Shown piece after piece: positions 26,796 through 35,203 of a stretch of DNA of 64,000 nt. Origin of the DNA: Legionella santicrucis (GTDB lineage: Bacteria; Pseudomonadota; Gammaproteobacteria; Legionellales; Legionellaceae); NCBI RefSeq assembly GCF_001468135.1, contig NZ_LNYU01000054.1:91086-155085 (forward strand), written 5' to 3'. The notes beneath the pieces were generated by a model that worked only from the letters and a program-made list of their open reading frames with translations, made no database searches and was not told the DNA's origin. The stretch's first letter is position 1, and each line of letters opens with the position of its first letter. The translations under genes and the position numbers were made by a program.

Positions 26796-27434
26796 TTAGG
26801 ATAATACCCTACCTGACACAAGTGCGACTGCTTCTAAAGGTATGATTTTCGACTCATCATCAGCACACTTTATCTCGCTAATTTTTGCGACTATTTTCCC
26901 TGATTTATAATCAGTTTTTAAAATGGAATCAGAGATTGCGGTGCACGAAATGGGGTTGATATTTATTTTAAACTGTAATTGATTAGGACTATCAGAATCA
27001 TGAAAGGGAGCGATGACAAATGCACTAAAAATTTTGCCCATAGGTATGGATTTTGATTCCTTAATCTCCGGTGTTGAAAATTTAAATTTTTTGATGACTA
27101 CAACTTCCCCCATCTTGCTTGATGGCACATAAATTTTTTTTGATTCTGAGGTAATTTCTTTTTTATGTTCAGACAGTAATTTGAGATATTCATTCTTATT
27201 AATAAAAGCGACAGGGATGAGCCAATCCATAATAGCAATTACTGCCTTATCCAGAAAAGTTGGCTCAACACCTCGATTTTTCGCGGCAAGTTCGGATAAC
27301 TCTTTTATAGTAATATAGGTTTGTTTTTCTTTCTGCTCTAGTTTTGATTGGACTGAATAAGAGTGAAAAACAAATATGCTAATAATAGCTATGGGTACTA
27401 TGTATTTACACGTTTTTTTAATACTGTTTTTCAC
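26796..27434 (-). CDS. Membrane-anchored periplasmic protein, unknown
   Basis: About 212 residues: an N-terminal anchor (KYIVPIAIISIFVFHSYSV), a helical linker with KNRGVEPTFLDKAVIAIMDW, and a C-terminal beta-rich part (KFKFSTPEIKESKSIPMGKIFSA to EAVALVSGRVLS). The start is taken as GTG 27434, which has AAGGA seven bases upstream and leaves a gap after the previous gene; the ATG at 27500 would overlap that gene by 43 bases without a ribosome site. The C-terminal part faintly recalls T4SS TraB/VirB10-type barrels, too weak to name it. Confidence 0.55.
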   Translation of the reverse strand: MKNSIKKTCKYIVPIAIISIFVFHSYSVQSKLEQKEKQTYITIKELSELAAKNRGVEPTFLDKAVIAIMDWLIPVAFINKNEYLKLLSEHKKEITSESKKIYVPSSKMGEVVVIKKFKFSTPEIKESKSIPMGKIFSAFVIAPFHDSDSPNQLQFKININPISCTAISDSILKTDYKSGKIVAKISEIKCADDESKIIPLEAVALVSGRVLS

Positions 27435-27457
27435 TTGAATATCCTTTTTTAAATTGA

Positions 27458-27667
27458 TTATGCTAAAGTTAATTTTTTCTCTTTTCTGTATTGCTTCCAT
27501 TCTTTGTCTTTAGAGAAAATCATCGTAGATGATTCTTCAAAAAAATGGCTAATGTTATCAATACCAGCCCATAAGCAGTATTCTTTTATTTCTGAGTAAA
27601 TATCTTTACTGATTTCGATCTTAATTTTTTCAGTTTCAGGTGCTTTTCTTGCGCTGATTAAAGCCAT
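27458..27667 (-). CDS. Small ribbon-helix-helix-like protein
   Basis: 69 residues. The stretch ETEKIKIEISKDIYSEIKEYCLWAGIDNISHFFEESS has the strand-helix-helix pattern of Arc/MetJ-type DNA-binding proteins, followed by a short basic tail. GAGGA precedes the ATG. It could regulate the two genes downstream on the same strand. No toxin partner is evident. Confidence 0.55.
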   Translation of the reverse strand: MALISARKAPETEKIKIEISKDIYSEIKEYCLWAGIDNISHFFEESSTMIFSKDKEWKQYRKEKKLTLA

Positions 27668-27703
27668 AATAAATCCTCAATTTAATATAAAAATTAGTGT
27701 CTT

Positions 27704-28006
27704 TTAATAACGATTGTTAAATGGATCATAATTGCTGCTATTGTACGTTGAATAATGATGATAATCATTATTCCAATAATTGTCTCTATCGGATGCACTG
27801 GAACCAAAAGAATTTCCCATGCTGTCTAAAGCTCCAATCATTGGTAATCCTGTAGCAGGATTAATTTCTGTATTATTTGATTTGGAGCAAGAACGAAAAG
27901 AATTCTGTTTAGCATACTTTGCTTTTTCATTTTCAGTCCATTCGCTATATGGTCGAAAATGAATGATTTTAGCAATTTTTTTCAGAATTTTTTTTAATAT
28001 GCCCAT
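27704..28006 (-). CDS. Small Asn/Ser/Tyr-rich hypothetical protein
   Basis: 100 residues. A basic amphipathic N-terminus (MGILKKILKKIAKIIHFRPYS) leads into a low-complexity tail (NNDYHHYSTYNSSNYDPFNNRY). The start at 28006 has GGGAT upstream; an earlier ATG at 28072 has none. Unknown function. It borders the putative oriT region. Confidence 0.45.
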   Translation of the reverse strand: MGILKKILKKIAKIIHFRPYSEWTENEKAKYAKQNSFRSCSKSNNTEINPATGLPMIGALDSMGNSFGSSASDRDNYWNNDYHHYSTYNSSNYDPFNNRY

Positions 28007-28465
28007 GATATAAATATCCCTGTTCAGTGACACGATTATAGATAAGAGAATCCGTGAATCACAAGTACGCAATTATTATGCGCTTCCCAAAATATTAATT
28101 TAAATAAACTATACTAAAATGGCCAGTGAAACACACACAAAAAAAGCAAAACCAAATAAAAAAGAACACACCCCTCGCAATGTTTATTGCTTAAAACATT
28201 TTATTATTATTCAGTAGCTTACGTGCGGATTGGCATTTTAAGATCTGCTAACACCCCTATTTTATATAGGTGTGCATCCACTCTTTAATAATAATCAATA
28301 AGTTATAAAATATCAACACCTAATCCACACCTATTGAATGAGTAAAAAATATCTATTGAACGAATATACACACCTATTCGACACCCATTATTAAATGATA
28401 CAATTATTCTAAACCAGGTAAAAACAATGCACAGAACCTGCATTATAAATTTAAAAGAGGATTGT
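28007..28465. other. Putative oriT / relaxosome region
   Basis: About 460 non-coding, A/T-rich bases directly upstream of the traM-like gene, the position of oriT in F-type plasmids. It contains a hairpin with loop at 28252-28274 (CACCCCTAT / ATAGGTGTG), an inverted repeat at about 28180-28199 (AATGTTT / AAACATT), and phased CTATT repeats listed separately. GGTGTG at 28269-28274 resembles the core of the F nic site. The nic assignment is a guess; the layout is the main evidence. Confidence 0.55.
28315..28380. repeat. Phased repeats upstream of the traM-like gene
   Basis: CTATT recurs at 28331, 28353 and 28374, spaced 22 and 21 bases, about two helical turns. Two copies are in CACACCTATT (28326-28335 and 28369-28378), a variant ACACCTAAT starts at about 28316, and CTATTGAATGA (28331) and CTATTGAACGA (28353) are extended direct repeats. 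These are likely binding sites for the RHH protein encoded next. Confidence 0.6.
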
Positions 28466-28834
28466 ATGCCCAAGGCTTATTGTTATCTAAATCAAAGAAT
28501 CATTGATCAGCTCGAAACAATTAAAAAAGATGAAGGACATGATTCATCATCCCAAACCATGAAAGAAATGATCGAATTAGGAATTAAGGTATACCTACAC
28601 AATAAAGATAATCCAGTAATCAGCGAAGATGAAAAAAGACGCTTAGAAAAAGAGGAGGAATTGAATCGTCAACACACGACTCATCTTTTAAGATTACTGG
28701 GAATAAGTGCTGATATTTTTCGCTGTGTTTATGATAAAAATAAACTTTCAGGTGAATCAAATAATGCCGAAGAACATATCGCAGAACTTAAGAAGAAAGT
28801 AGATAATTTCATTGAAGGATATATCAATAATTAA
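28466..28834 (+). CDS. TraM-like relaxosome protein
   Basis: 122 residues. The N-terminus (MPKAYCYLNQRIIDQLETIK, then MKEMIELGIKVYL) is a ribbon-helix-helix-like DNA-binding part. The C-terminal helical part with HTTHLLRLLGISADIF fits the tetramerisation region of F TraM, which has a comparable leucine-rich LGI segment. The start has AGAGGA upstream. TraM binds oriT and docks the relaxosome to TraD. Here the gene faces the traI/traD end of the tra operon across two short gaps. It could also be another RHH mobilisation factor. Confidence 0.65.
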   Translation: MPKAYCYLNQRIIDQLETIKKDEGHDSSSQTMKEMIELGIKVYLHNKDNPVISEDEKRRLEKEEELNRQHTTHLLRLLGISADIFRCVYDKNKLSGESNNAEEHIAELKKKVDNFIEGYINN

Positions 28835-28899
28835 GTTAGTATTAATGGTATTTACCAGTTAAATTTAAAAATAATATGGCTTATTTTAAGCTTCAAATT

Positions 28900-29322
28900 T
28901 TACTCTGAATAAGTCATTAATTGTTTCATCTGGAAATATGTTGTCAATCCAATTAAAGCAAATGCCACTAATGAAATAGCCAAACTACCATAATAAAATA
29001 GTTCATTCCCTTTAGGAAAATGAACTATTCGATCAATGTATATGATAAACATAAAATACAAGAACCAGATTAAAAATAAACATAAAGTCAATCCATTTTT
29101 TACATTAAAATAATAGCAATGAATACGACTTAATATTGCTAAAACCATAAAAATTGGAAACGATATAAAGTAAAAAATCATTTGCATTCCAGATGGCTCA
29201 TAAGCAACCTGAAGCAGGTTATTCACTTTGGTGGAGCACGCTATTGAAACATAGAGATAAATGAGGTAGACCGATGATCCATTTATCAATAAAAGAGAAA
29301 TTACTCCAAACATTTTTTTCAT
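28900..29322 (-). CDS. Membrane protein at the end of the tra operon
   Basis: 140 residues with four hydrophobic segments (VISLLLINGSSVYLIYLYV, MIFYFISFPIFMVLAIL, LTLCLFLIWFLYFMFIIYI, YGSLAISLVAFALIGL). It follows traI by 32 bases and is the last gene of the leftward operon. No family recognised. By position it might have a role in pilin modification (as TraX in F) or exclusion, but it is much shorter than TraX. Confidence 0.55.
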   Translation of the reverse strand: MKKMFGVISLLLINGSSVYLIYLYVSIACSTKVNNLLQVAYEPSGMQMIFYFISFPIFMVLAILSRIHCYYFNVKNGLTLCLFLIWFLYFMFIIYIDRIVHFPKGNELFYYGSLAISLVAFALIGLTTYFQMKQLMTYSE

Positions 29323-29354
29323 ATAAAATTCCTAGATGCACTGCGTTCAAGTAA

Positions 29355-32300
29355 TTAATATATTTCCATTTCTCCTCGCTGCAGGGTTTTCAGTTTCTCA
29401 ATTGGATTATTTTTATTTTCAGGAAGTTCGAGATTCATTTGTCGAGAAATGCTCTCAAGACACTTCTTAATTTGATCTTGATTCATATCTATTTTATTAG
29501 GGCAGCCAATAAATTTATCGACATTCGTTGCTTTATTTAATATATCTACCACTCCTTGAACCCCACTGCTTTTATTCACATCATTAAAGTCTTTTTGATG
29601 TAACGGAATGGCAATTTCTACAGTTTTTCCATGCTGTTTTAATCGTTCAATGGTTTGAATGATTACCTTATCTTCTTTAATTGATTTGCCATCATTATCC
29701 ATACAAATGACTATTTTATCTGTAAGTAATGCCATATCGATATTTACAAAATTTTCTTTCCCAAGAGTCGCTATAACCCGTTCATTTTGAACTGCATCTC
29801 TAACGCTTAATCCGGTTTCCACCCCTTCTGTAATGTAGGTGACACTTTCATGTCCTTTACCCTCGCTTAAAACGACGCCAACGCCTGCTTTTGAGCCATA
29901 AGATTTCTTGGGTTTTATCTTCATTATTGCTTTATTTGCTGTTTCATTATCCAGGTATACCACTTCAACGCAGGCCACTTTATTGTCTTTGTCTCGTGCA
30001 ATATTTAACAGTGCTGGCCTGTAGCGTACTTCCTCAGTATCTTTGGTATAGACATTAGGATGAAATCGAATATTTTCCCCAGATACATTATGTATCTTTC
30101 TAATTTCTTTTAAATACCTTTCTGCTATAGTGCCTGATATAGGTTTGGATTCTCGCACCAATTGCAAACCATAATCTGATGTTTTTCTTTTCTTATCAGT
30201 GTCTTTCACTTGAAAATTATTGGGGTTTTTGTTTGCTATTTTAATACGTTCCTTTAGGTCATCACCTGTTAATTTGGCGGCATATTCAAGGCTTTCTTTA
30301 AAATTTAGATTCAATGTTTTTTGGATCAAATGAAGCATGTTTCCTTTTTCTTGTGTTTCAAAGTTATGCCAAACTCCTCTTTTTTCTCCGCTTAAACAGA
30401 GGCTTAAGCTGCCGTGAGTACCATATCGATATTCTGTTTTGGAAGAAAGCGCTTGATTAGGCTGCCCTAGCAATGATTCTATTACCAGCTCTGCCTGCTC
30501 GGATAAGTGTTGTGACAGCATATTCGCATCATAACGAGGCTCCTGGTTCTTCATTATGGGCATTCTTTGCGCTGCTTTGAGTGATGTTGATGGTGCATTG
30601 GGTATTGGGGGCTTTGTTTGGACATTCAGATGGTTAAGTGATTCCAATGCAGAAGTTTTCTCAGGAGTAACGCGAAGTTGTTTTTGCAGCTTTTTATGAT
30701 CGTCTGTATAAATCATTGCCTGCAAGGAGCCTCGCGTTACCATAATATAAAACGACCGCAGGTGATTTACTTGCGCATTTTTAGTCTCAGCAACCCCAAT
30801 AACAAATGGGGATGAAGCTCCTTGAATTGAATAGCTGGTAGCCGTATAACTATAATCCCAATGGGAGTCGCTCATCAATTTTTTTTGCAGCACGTGTTCC
30901 ACACCACTACTGTCTTTTACGGTAAATGACTCATTATTTACCGCCGTCACCTGTACCCTTTCATTAGCGAATCGACCTAGAGTCTTATCGGATTTTTTAA
31001 AATGAATTTTTTCACCAACTGAAACCCTTCCTGGCATCGATTGAAACAATTCAATTTTCCAGTCTTTATTTTCTTTTTCAGGAACAAAGAGGCATTTATT
31101 TCCTTTCGCATCGTTTAATACTACCACTTTCGCTGATTCATCTACTGAAACCACTTTGAAATAGTGCTCCGCTTTCTTTAAAAAATACTCCTCTTGCTTT
31201 TTTAAGCAATCCCGATATGTTTCGCAATAATAAAGCTCTGCAGTAGTGTAATTAGTGCTTAACAGTCTCGGAAATTCTTTGTTTTCGGAGCCTAAAGTAG
31301 ATTCTTTCATAAGGGCATCTCTTATCAAACCATTTGCAACTTCCCGTTTTTTATTTTCATGAATGATAACAATCGTGTTATCACGGCATGATGGTGTACG
31401 AGATAAATAATCTCCTACAGCCATTTCGATGGGGTTCTTTTGCTTTAATTCTTCCTGGAATGGATCTATTGATTGCTGTTGTGTGTTTTCCAGTTGCAGG
31501 TAGTCTTTGGTCGAATCGCCTGTTTCAATAATTGAAGAGGTAATGCTATGGTAAGGACTATCCGCTTTAGTGCGGGTGATTGAGTCTAAGGGTTGATTGG
31601 CTAACTGAGCTAAGGCCTTGTCAATATCACCGGCGATTAATGTTTCGATTGCTTTTTTGTATTCGATAACTTGTTGTCTTACCAAATCATCCATACAGGC
31701 CACCCTGATGCTTCCCTCTTGAATTAATATCTTACTTGGCTTACCGCTTTCAATACTTTGATGTTGGCTAATATCGCCAAGCATTGCACAACGAGCGCCA
31801 GAATGATGAATTTTTTGCATGAGGTTTGCGCAATCTCGATTAGAGACCATGGATGATTCATCGATAAGAACAAGTGTTTTTTTGCTTAATGTCGATTCCT
31901 GTTCTTGTTCAATAAGGAAACTCTTTAATGTTTGGGCTTCAATTCCCAGAGCCCTCATTTCTTTTACAGCCTGGTGAGTGGGCGCAACCGCAATTAGTTC
32001 AACCTCTTCATGAGTCATTGATTGGGCATGCTTGATGGTATCAATAGCACTGCGAGTCATGGTTGTTTTTCCAGTTCCTGCATACCCCTGAATCATAATA
32101 AACTGATCGGATGTAGTCGTGATTAACTCACAAGCTTCTTTTTGGCCTTTGGTAAGATCTGTCAGTTCTAGTTGTTTTTGCGCTTCATCACTGCTCATCA
32201 ATGGCTTAAGAATGTTAATACCCGCTTTAACATTCTTTATAATCGATTCTTCAAATGCCACCGCTTCTTTGGTGGTCAAAAACTCGTTCCCTCCAGATAT

Positions 32301-35189
32301 TAAGTCGCCACTGTTTATGGCATTACCCAGGACGTTATCTATTTCATTAAGACCTGCTTTTCCAATAGCCTGATGAACGGCCACTTCAAGTAAATCTGAT
32401 CGAGTAAAGGCTGCCTCTCGTTCTGAAAGGTGAGCAATTGCAAAGTGCAGCGCTTTTTCCGCATCACTTTTTTGGGGTTTTTTAGCGGTTAATAGGGTTA
32501 AGGCCTGCTCTAGTGAACTGAGTAGATCACTCGTGGTTCTATGGTCAATAATCTGTGCACCATGATTTGTTTTGGCGGCATCCAAAGTCAGCGATATCGC
32601 GGAGGATTTTGTCGCACTTTTCATGGCAAATCGATTTGCCTTGTCCACATTATCCGTAATAATCATTACGTTTTCTTTACTGGATTCGCATAAAAGCGAC
32701 ATGGTATTTTGTTTGAGCGCATAGGCTGGCAGTGTCATAATGGTTTGTTTCACGGGTTTAAGATCATCGGAATACATGGTTTTGGCATAGGCATGGCTCA
32801 ATGGGAAATGCTTTTCGTTACTCGTGATAAGATGAATGCTTCTTTTCCCATCTCTTATTTTTATTCCATGTCGGGTAAATGCAGTAACCTCATATTGGTT
32901 TCCTATTTTTAATCCTTCAAAGGATAAACTGGCAGTGGCCACTAATTGATCCCCGATTCCTACCGATAAAGGTGTTTGTTCATAAATCTGCATGGAATCT
33001 GTAATATTTTTAGCAGCAAGTAGTGATCTTGCCCCATTGGAATTACGAACAATCAATTGATTGTCTTTTTCATTAATACCGAGTACCGTGAATTTTTTTG
33101 ATTCCGTACGGGTGTTATGGATTAATATCCAATTGGACTGATAACTTTTAGCCAGTTTTTTTTCACTGAGGGTCAAGGGAATACGGGTTAATGTATTTAT
33201 AGTCTTTTCATCTGATGAAATCTCTCCCTGCTCTTTTAACTGAGTACGGATTGCTTCATTGACTTCTTTAGCTTCGAGCTTTGAGACAGTAAAGACTTTT
33301 GTATTTTGCCTCTGGATTACTGGCAAGTTACAGTACATTTGCGCTGTTTTAAGAATACGTCCCTCAACGGTTTGGGCTTCTATAAGATTGATGCTGGTGG
33401 CCGGCACCTTTCTGTCATCAACCTCAAATGATTTTATACAGGCTTTATCAAGCAAGTCGGGAATATCGGATTTAAAGCCAGACAGAGATTGTGATTTTTC
33501 CAGAAAAATGACCTTGGCACATCGCTTATCGGCAATAGATAATAAAGTATTCATCTCGTCAGGAGCCAGGCGCTGTGCTTCATCCACAATCAGTACTTCG
33601 CGCTCCTTTTTACTATGAAAAAAGGGCAATTTATGTTCTGAACCATGACGATAATTAAAGCCTGCTACTGTTTCACACAAATCCTGTTTCCCAATAGATA
33701 AAATCCATTGCCACAGTGTAGGCGCTGATTTGGCCATATCCTTATTGATTGTATTGGCAGAAAAAGCAGAGGGACAAAGGATACGAATTATTTTGGAATC
33801 CTGTGAATAATCAATTAAAGTACTTAAAAGCTCACGCGAGGTAGCGCTTTGCTGCTTGATGCGTACAACTCCATCTTTATTAAATAAGGCTTGAGTTACT
33901 GCCTTTTGAATGGACTCATTATCGGTGAGTTTGCACACTTTATCCATATTTCGTTCGATGCCTTTTTTTTGGTGTGTGAAGTTCACGATTTTTTTTATGA
34001 GCTCTTGTTCTTTGTTAATGAGCTTACTCGTTGTAAAAGAGGAGTTTTCTGCATTAAGAGCAATCAGATTTTGTGCATCAATTTCTTGATCAATCCGTGA
34101 CATCAGCGCTTCAAAGCCCTGTTCACCTAAGGAAAAATAGAGACTTGTCTGTAACACTTCCTGATAGGTAAATGTAAGTTTTTTCTCTTCTAAATGCGCA
34201 ATTGCATCAAGAACACTTCTATCGAGTTCTTGATTATTGGACATGGCTTCTTTAGGCGTATGCGATTCTTTGGTTTTATCCTTTAAAGTGGCCAGATAGG
34301 TGGCAGGATTTACTCCCAGCGCTTCACTTTCTGCTTTCCATCGCATGCGTAATTCCTCTGGGGAAACCACTTCCTTTGACTTTCTTGAATCCAGAGTTGC
34401 TCTGTCATATGCTTTTAACGAATTTGAGTGCATCCCTTTAATGTGTTCTTCAACCTGGGTACGGCGTTTAGACATTCGTTCCAGCAATGTCTTATCAAAA
34501 TGTTTGATTTCAAATAAACCATGGGCATCGCCTGTATGTTCTATTTCGAGCCCCATTTCTTTTAAACCAAGAGCAATTTCAGACCGGTACACAAGCCCTA
34601 AAAAGATTTGGTTGTCCATAATCCATTCCATAGTGCCGTGATTACGACTGATATCAGAGGCTAAAGCACGCCACTTGCCATCAAGACGTTCAGTAAAATT
34701 CATCAAAAGTGCATGCACATGGAGCTGAGGATCAAGCTCTCGGGAGGTGTCATGGAGGATGGTCGCAAAACACAGATTGCCAGTCTTTTCATACTCCATA
34801 CCCTCTTTTCCTGATTTGCGTGCTTCGGCAGCTTCCTTCTCAATGAGTTTTAATACCGTTTTTACGGCATTTAAATGCAAATCAATAAACTCTTTATGGC
34901 CACAAACCAAACCAAGATAGGACACCGATTTAGGCGCGGAGAAGGTCAGATCATATCCGCCACGATGCTTGATTTCGCCGGATTGGGTTTTGAGGCCAAT
35001 GACATCGCCGCTCGGTAATGCACCACGAACAACGGCCTCAAGGGATAGTACGTTAACCTCTCCAGAAAGGTTTTGTCGCTCAGCACTTAACCCCACCCAT
35101 TCGGTGGTCAATTGATTTGAAAAGTAATAATTTTCCTTATCAAAATAATAACCTGGCATTTTAATCGGTTTAACTCGCAGACTTAACAT
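29355..35189 (-). CDS. traI: TraI relaxase-helicase with C-terminal Toprim/primase-like region
   Basis: 1944 residues, longer than F TraI. The MOB-F relaxase has Tyr pairs at 14-15 and 21-22 and the metal histidines H146, H157 and H159 (DPQLHVHALL). A degenerate RecD-like helicase block (REVLIVDEAQRL without a good P-loop) is followed by the active one (GYAGTGKTT; LVLIDESSMV). Beyond this, the last about 400 residues hold a primase-like N-terminal fold (YGTHGSLSLCLSGEKRGVWHNF) and a Toprim domain (TEGVETG; VICMDNDG). It nicks oriT, unwinds the strand and is carried through the T4SS. GAGGAAT precedes the ATG; traD lies 14 bases upstream. Confidence 0.93.
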   Translation of the reverse strand: MLSLRVKPIKMPGYYFDKENYYFSNQLTTEWVGLSAERQNLSGEVNVLSLEAVVRGALPSGDVIGLKTQSGEIKHRGGYDLTFSAPKSVSYLGLVCGHKEFIDLHLNAVKTVLKLIEKEAAEARKSGKEGMEYEKTGNLCFATILHDTSRELDPQLHVHALLMNFTERLDGKWRALASDISRNHGTMEWIMDNQIFLGLVYRSEIALGLKEMGLEIEHTGDAHGLFEIKHFDKTLLERMSKRRTQVEEHIKGMHSNSLKAYDRATLDSRKSKEVVSPEELRMRWKAESEALGVNPATYLATLKDKTKESHTPKEAMSNNQELDRSVLDAIAHLEEKKLTFTYQEVLQTSLYFSLGEQGFEALMSRIDQEIDAQNLIALNAENSSFTTSKLINKEQELIKKIVNFTHQKKGIERNMDKVCKLTDNESIQKAVTQALFNKDGVVRIKQQSATSRELLSTLIDYSQDSKIIRILCPSAFSANTINKDMAKSAPTLWQWILSIGKQDLCETVAGFNYRHGSEHKLPFFHSKKEREVLIVDEAQRLAPDEMNTLLSIADKRCAKVIFLEKSQSLSGFKSDIPDLLDKACIKSFEVDDRKVPATSINLIEAQTVEGRILKTAQMYCNLPVIQRQNTKVFTVSKLEAKEVNEAIRTQLKEQGEISSDEKTINTLTRIPLTLSEKKLAKSYQSNWILIHNTRTESKKFTVLGINEKDNQLIVRNSNGARSLLAAKNITDSMQIYEQTPLSVGIGDQLVATASLSFEGLKIGNQYEVTAFTRHGIKIRDGKRSIHLITSNEKHFPLSHAYAKTMYSDDLKPVKQTIMTLPAYALKQNTMSLLCESSKENVMIITDNVDKANRFAMKSATKSSAISLTLDAAKTNHGAQIIDHRTTSDLLSSLEQALTLLTAKKPQKSDAEKALHFAIAHLSEREAAFTRSDLLEVAVHQAIGKAGLNEIDNVLGNAINSGDLISGGNEFLTTKEAVAFEESIIKNVKAGINILKPLMSSDEAQKQLELTDLTKGQKEACELITTTSDQFIMIQGYAGTGKTTMTRSAIDTIKHAQSMTHEEVELIAVAPTHQAVKEMRALGIEAQTLKSFLIEQEQESTLSKKTLVLIDESSMVSNRDCANLMQKIHHSGARCAMLGDISQHQSIESGKPSKILIQEGSIRVACMDDLVRQQVIEYKKAIETLIAGDIDKALAQLANQPLDSITRTKADSPYHSITSSIIETGDSTKDYLQLENTQQQSIDPFQEELKQKNPIEMAVGDYLSRTPSCRDNTIVIIHENKKREVANGLIRDALMKESTLGSENKEFPRLLSTNYTTAELYYCETYRDCLKKQEEYFLKKAEHYFKVVSVDESAKVVVLNDAKGNKCLFVPEKENKDWKIELFQSMPGRVSVGEKIHFKKSDKTLGRFANERVQVTAVNNESFTVKDSSGVEHVLQKKLMSDSHWDYSYTATSYSIQGASSPFVIGVAETKNAQVNHLRSFYIMVTRGSLQAMIYTDDHKKLQKQLRVTPEKTSALESLNHLNVQTKPPIPNAPSTSLKAAQRMPIMKNQEPRYDANMLSQHLSEQAELVIESLLGQPNQALSSKTEYRYGTHGSLSLCLSGEKRGVWHNFETQEKGNMLHLIQKTLNLNFKESLEYAAKLTGDDLKERIKIANKNPNNFQVKDTDKKRKTSDYGLQLVRESKPISGTIAERYLKEIRKIHNVSGENIRFHPNVYTKDTEEVRYRPALLNIARDKDNKVACVEVVYLDNETANKAIMKIKPKKSYGSKAGVGVVLSEGKGHESVTYITEGVETGLSVRDAVQNERVIATLGKENFVNIDMALLTDKIVICMDNDGKSIKEDKVIIQTIERLKQHGKTVEIAIPLHQKDFNDVNKSSGVQGVVDILNKATNVDKFIGCPNKIDMNQDQIKKCLESISRQMNLELPENKNNPIEKLKTLQRGEMEIY

Positions 35190-35203
35190 AATTTATTCCT
35201 CTA

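Noticed and set aside
26796-27434. TraB/VirB10-like second core protein
   Set aside because: Only a faint C-terminal resemblance; no coiled coil or conserved VirB10 motifs.
28252-28274. GGTGTG hairpin as an exact F nic site
   Set aside because: Only the short core matches; too little to name the nick position. Kept only as part of the putative oriT.
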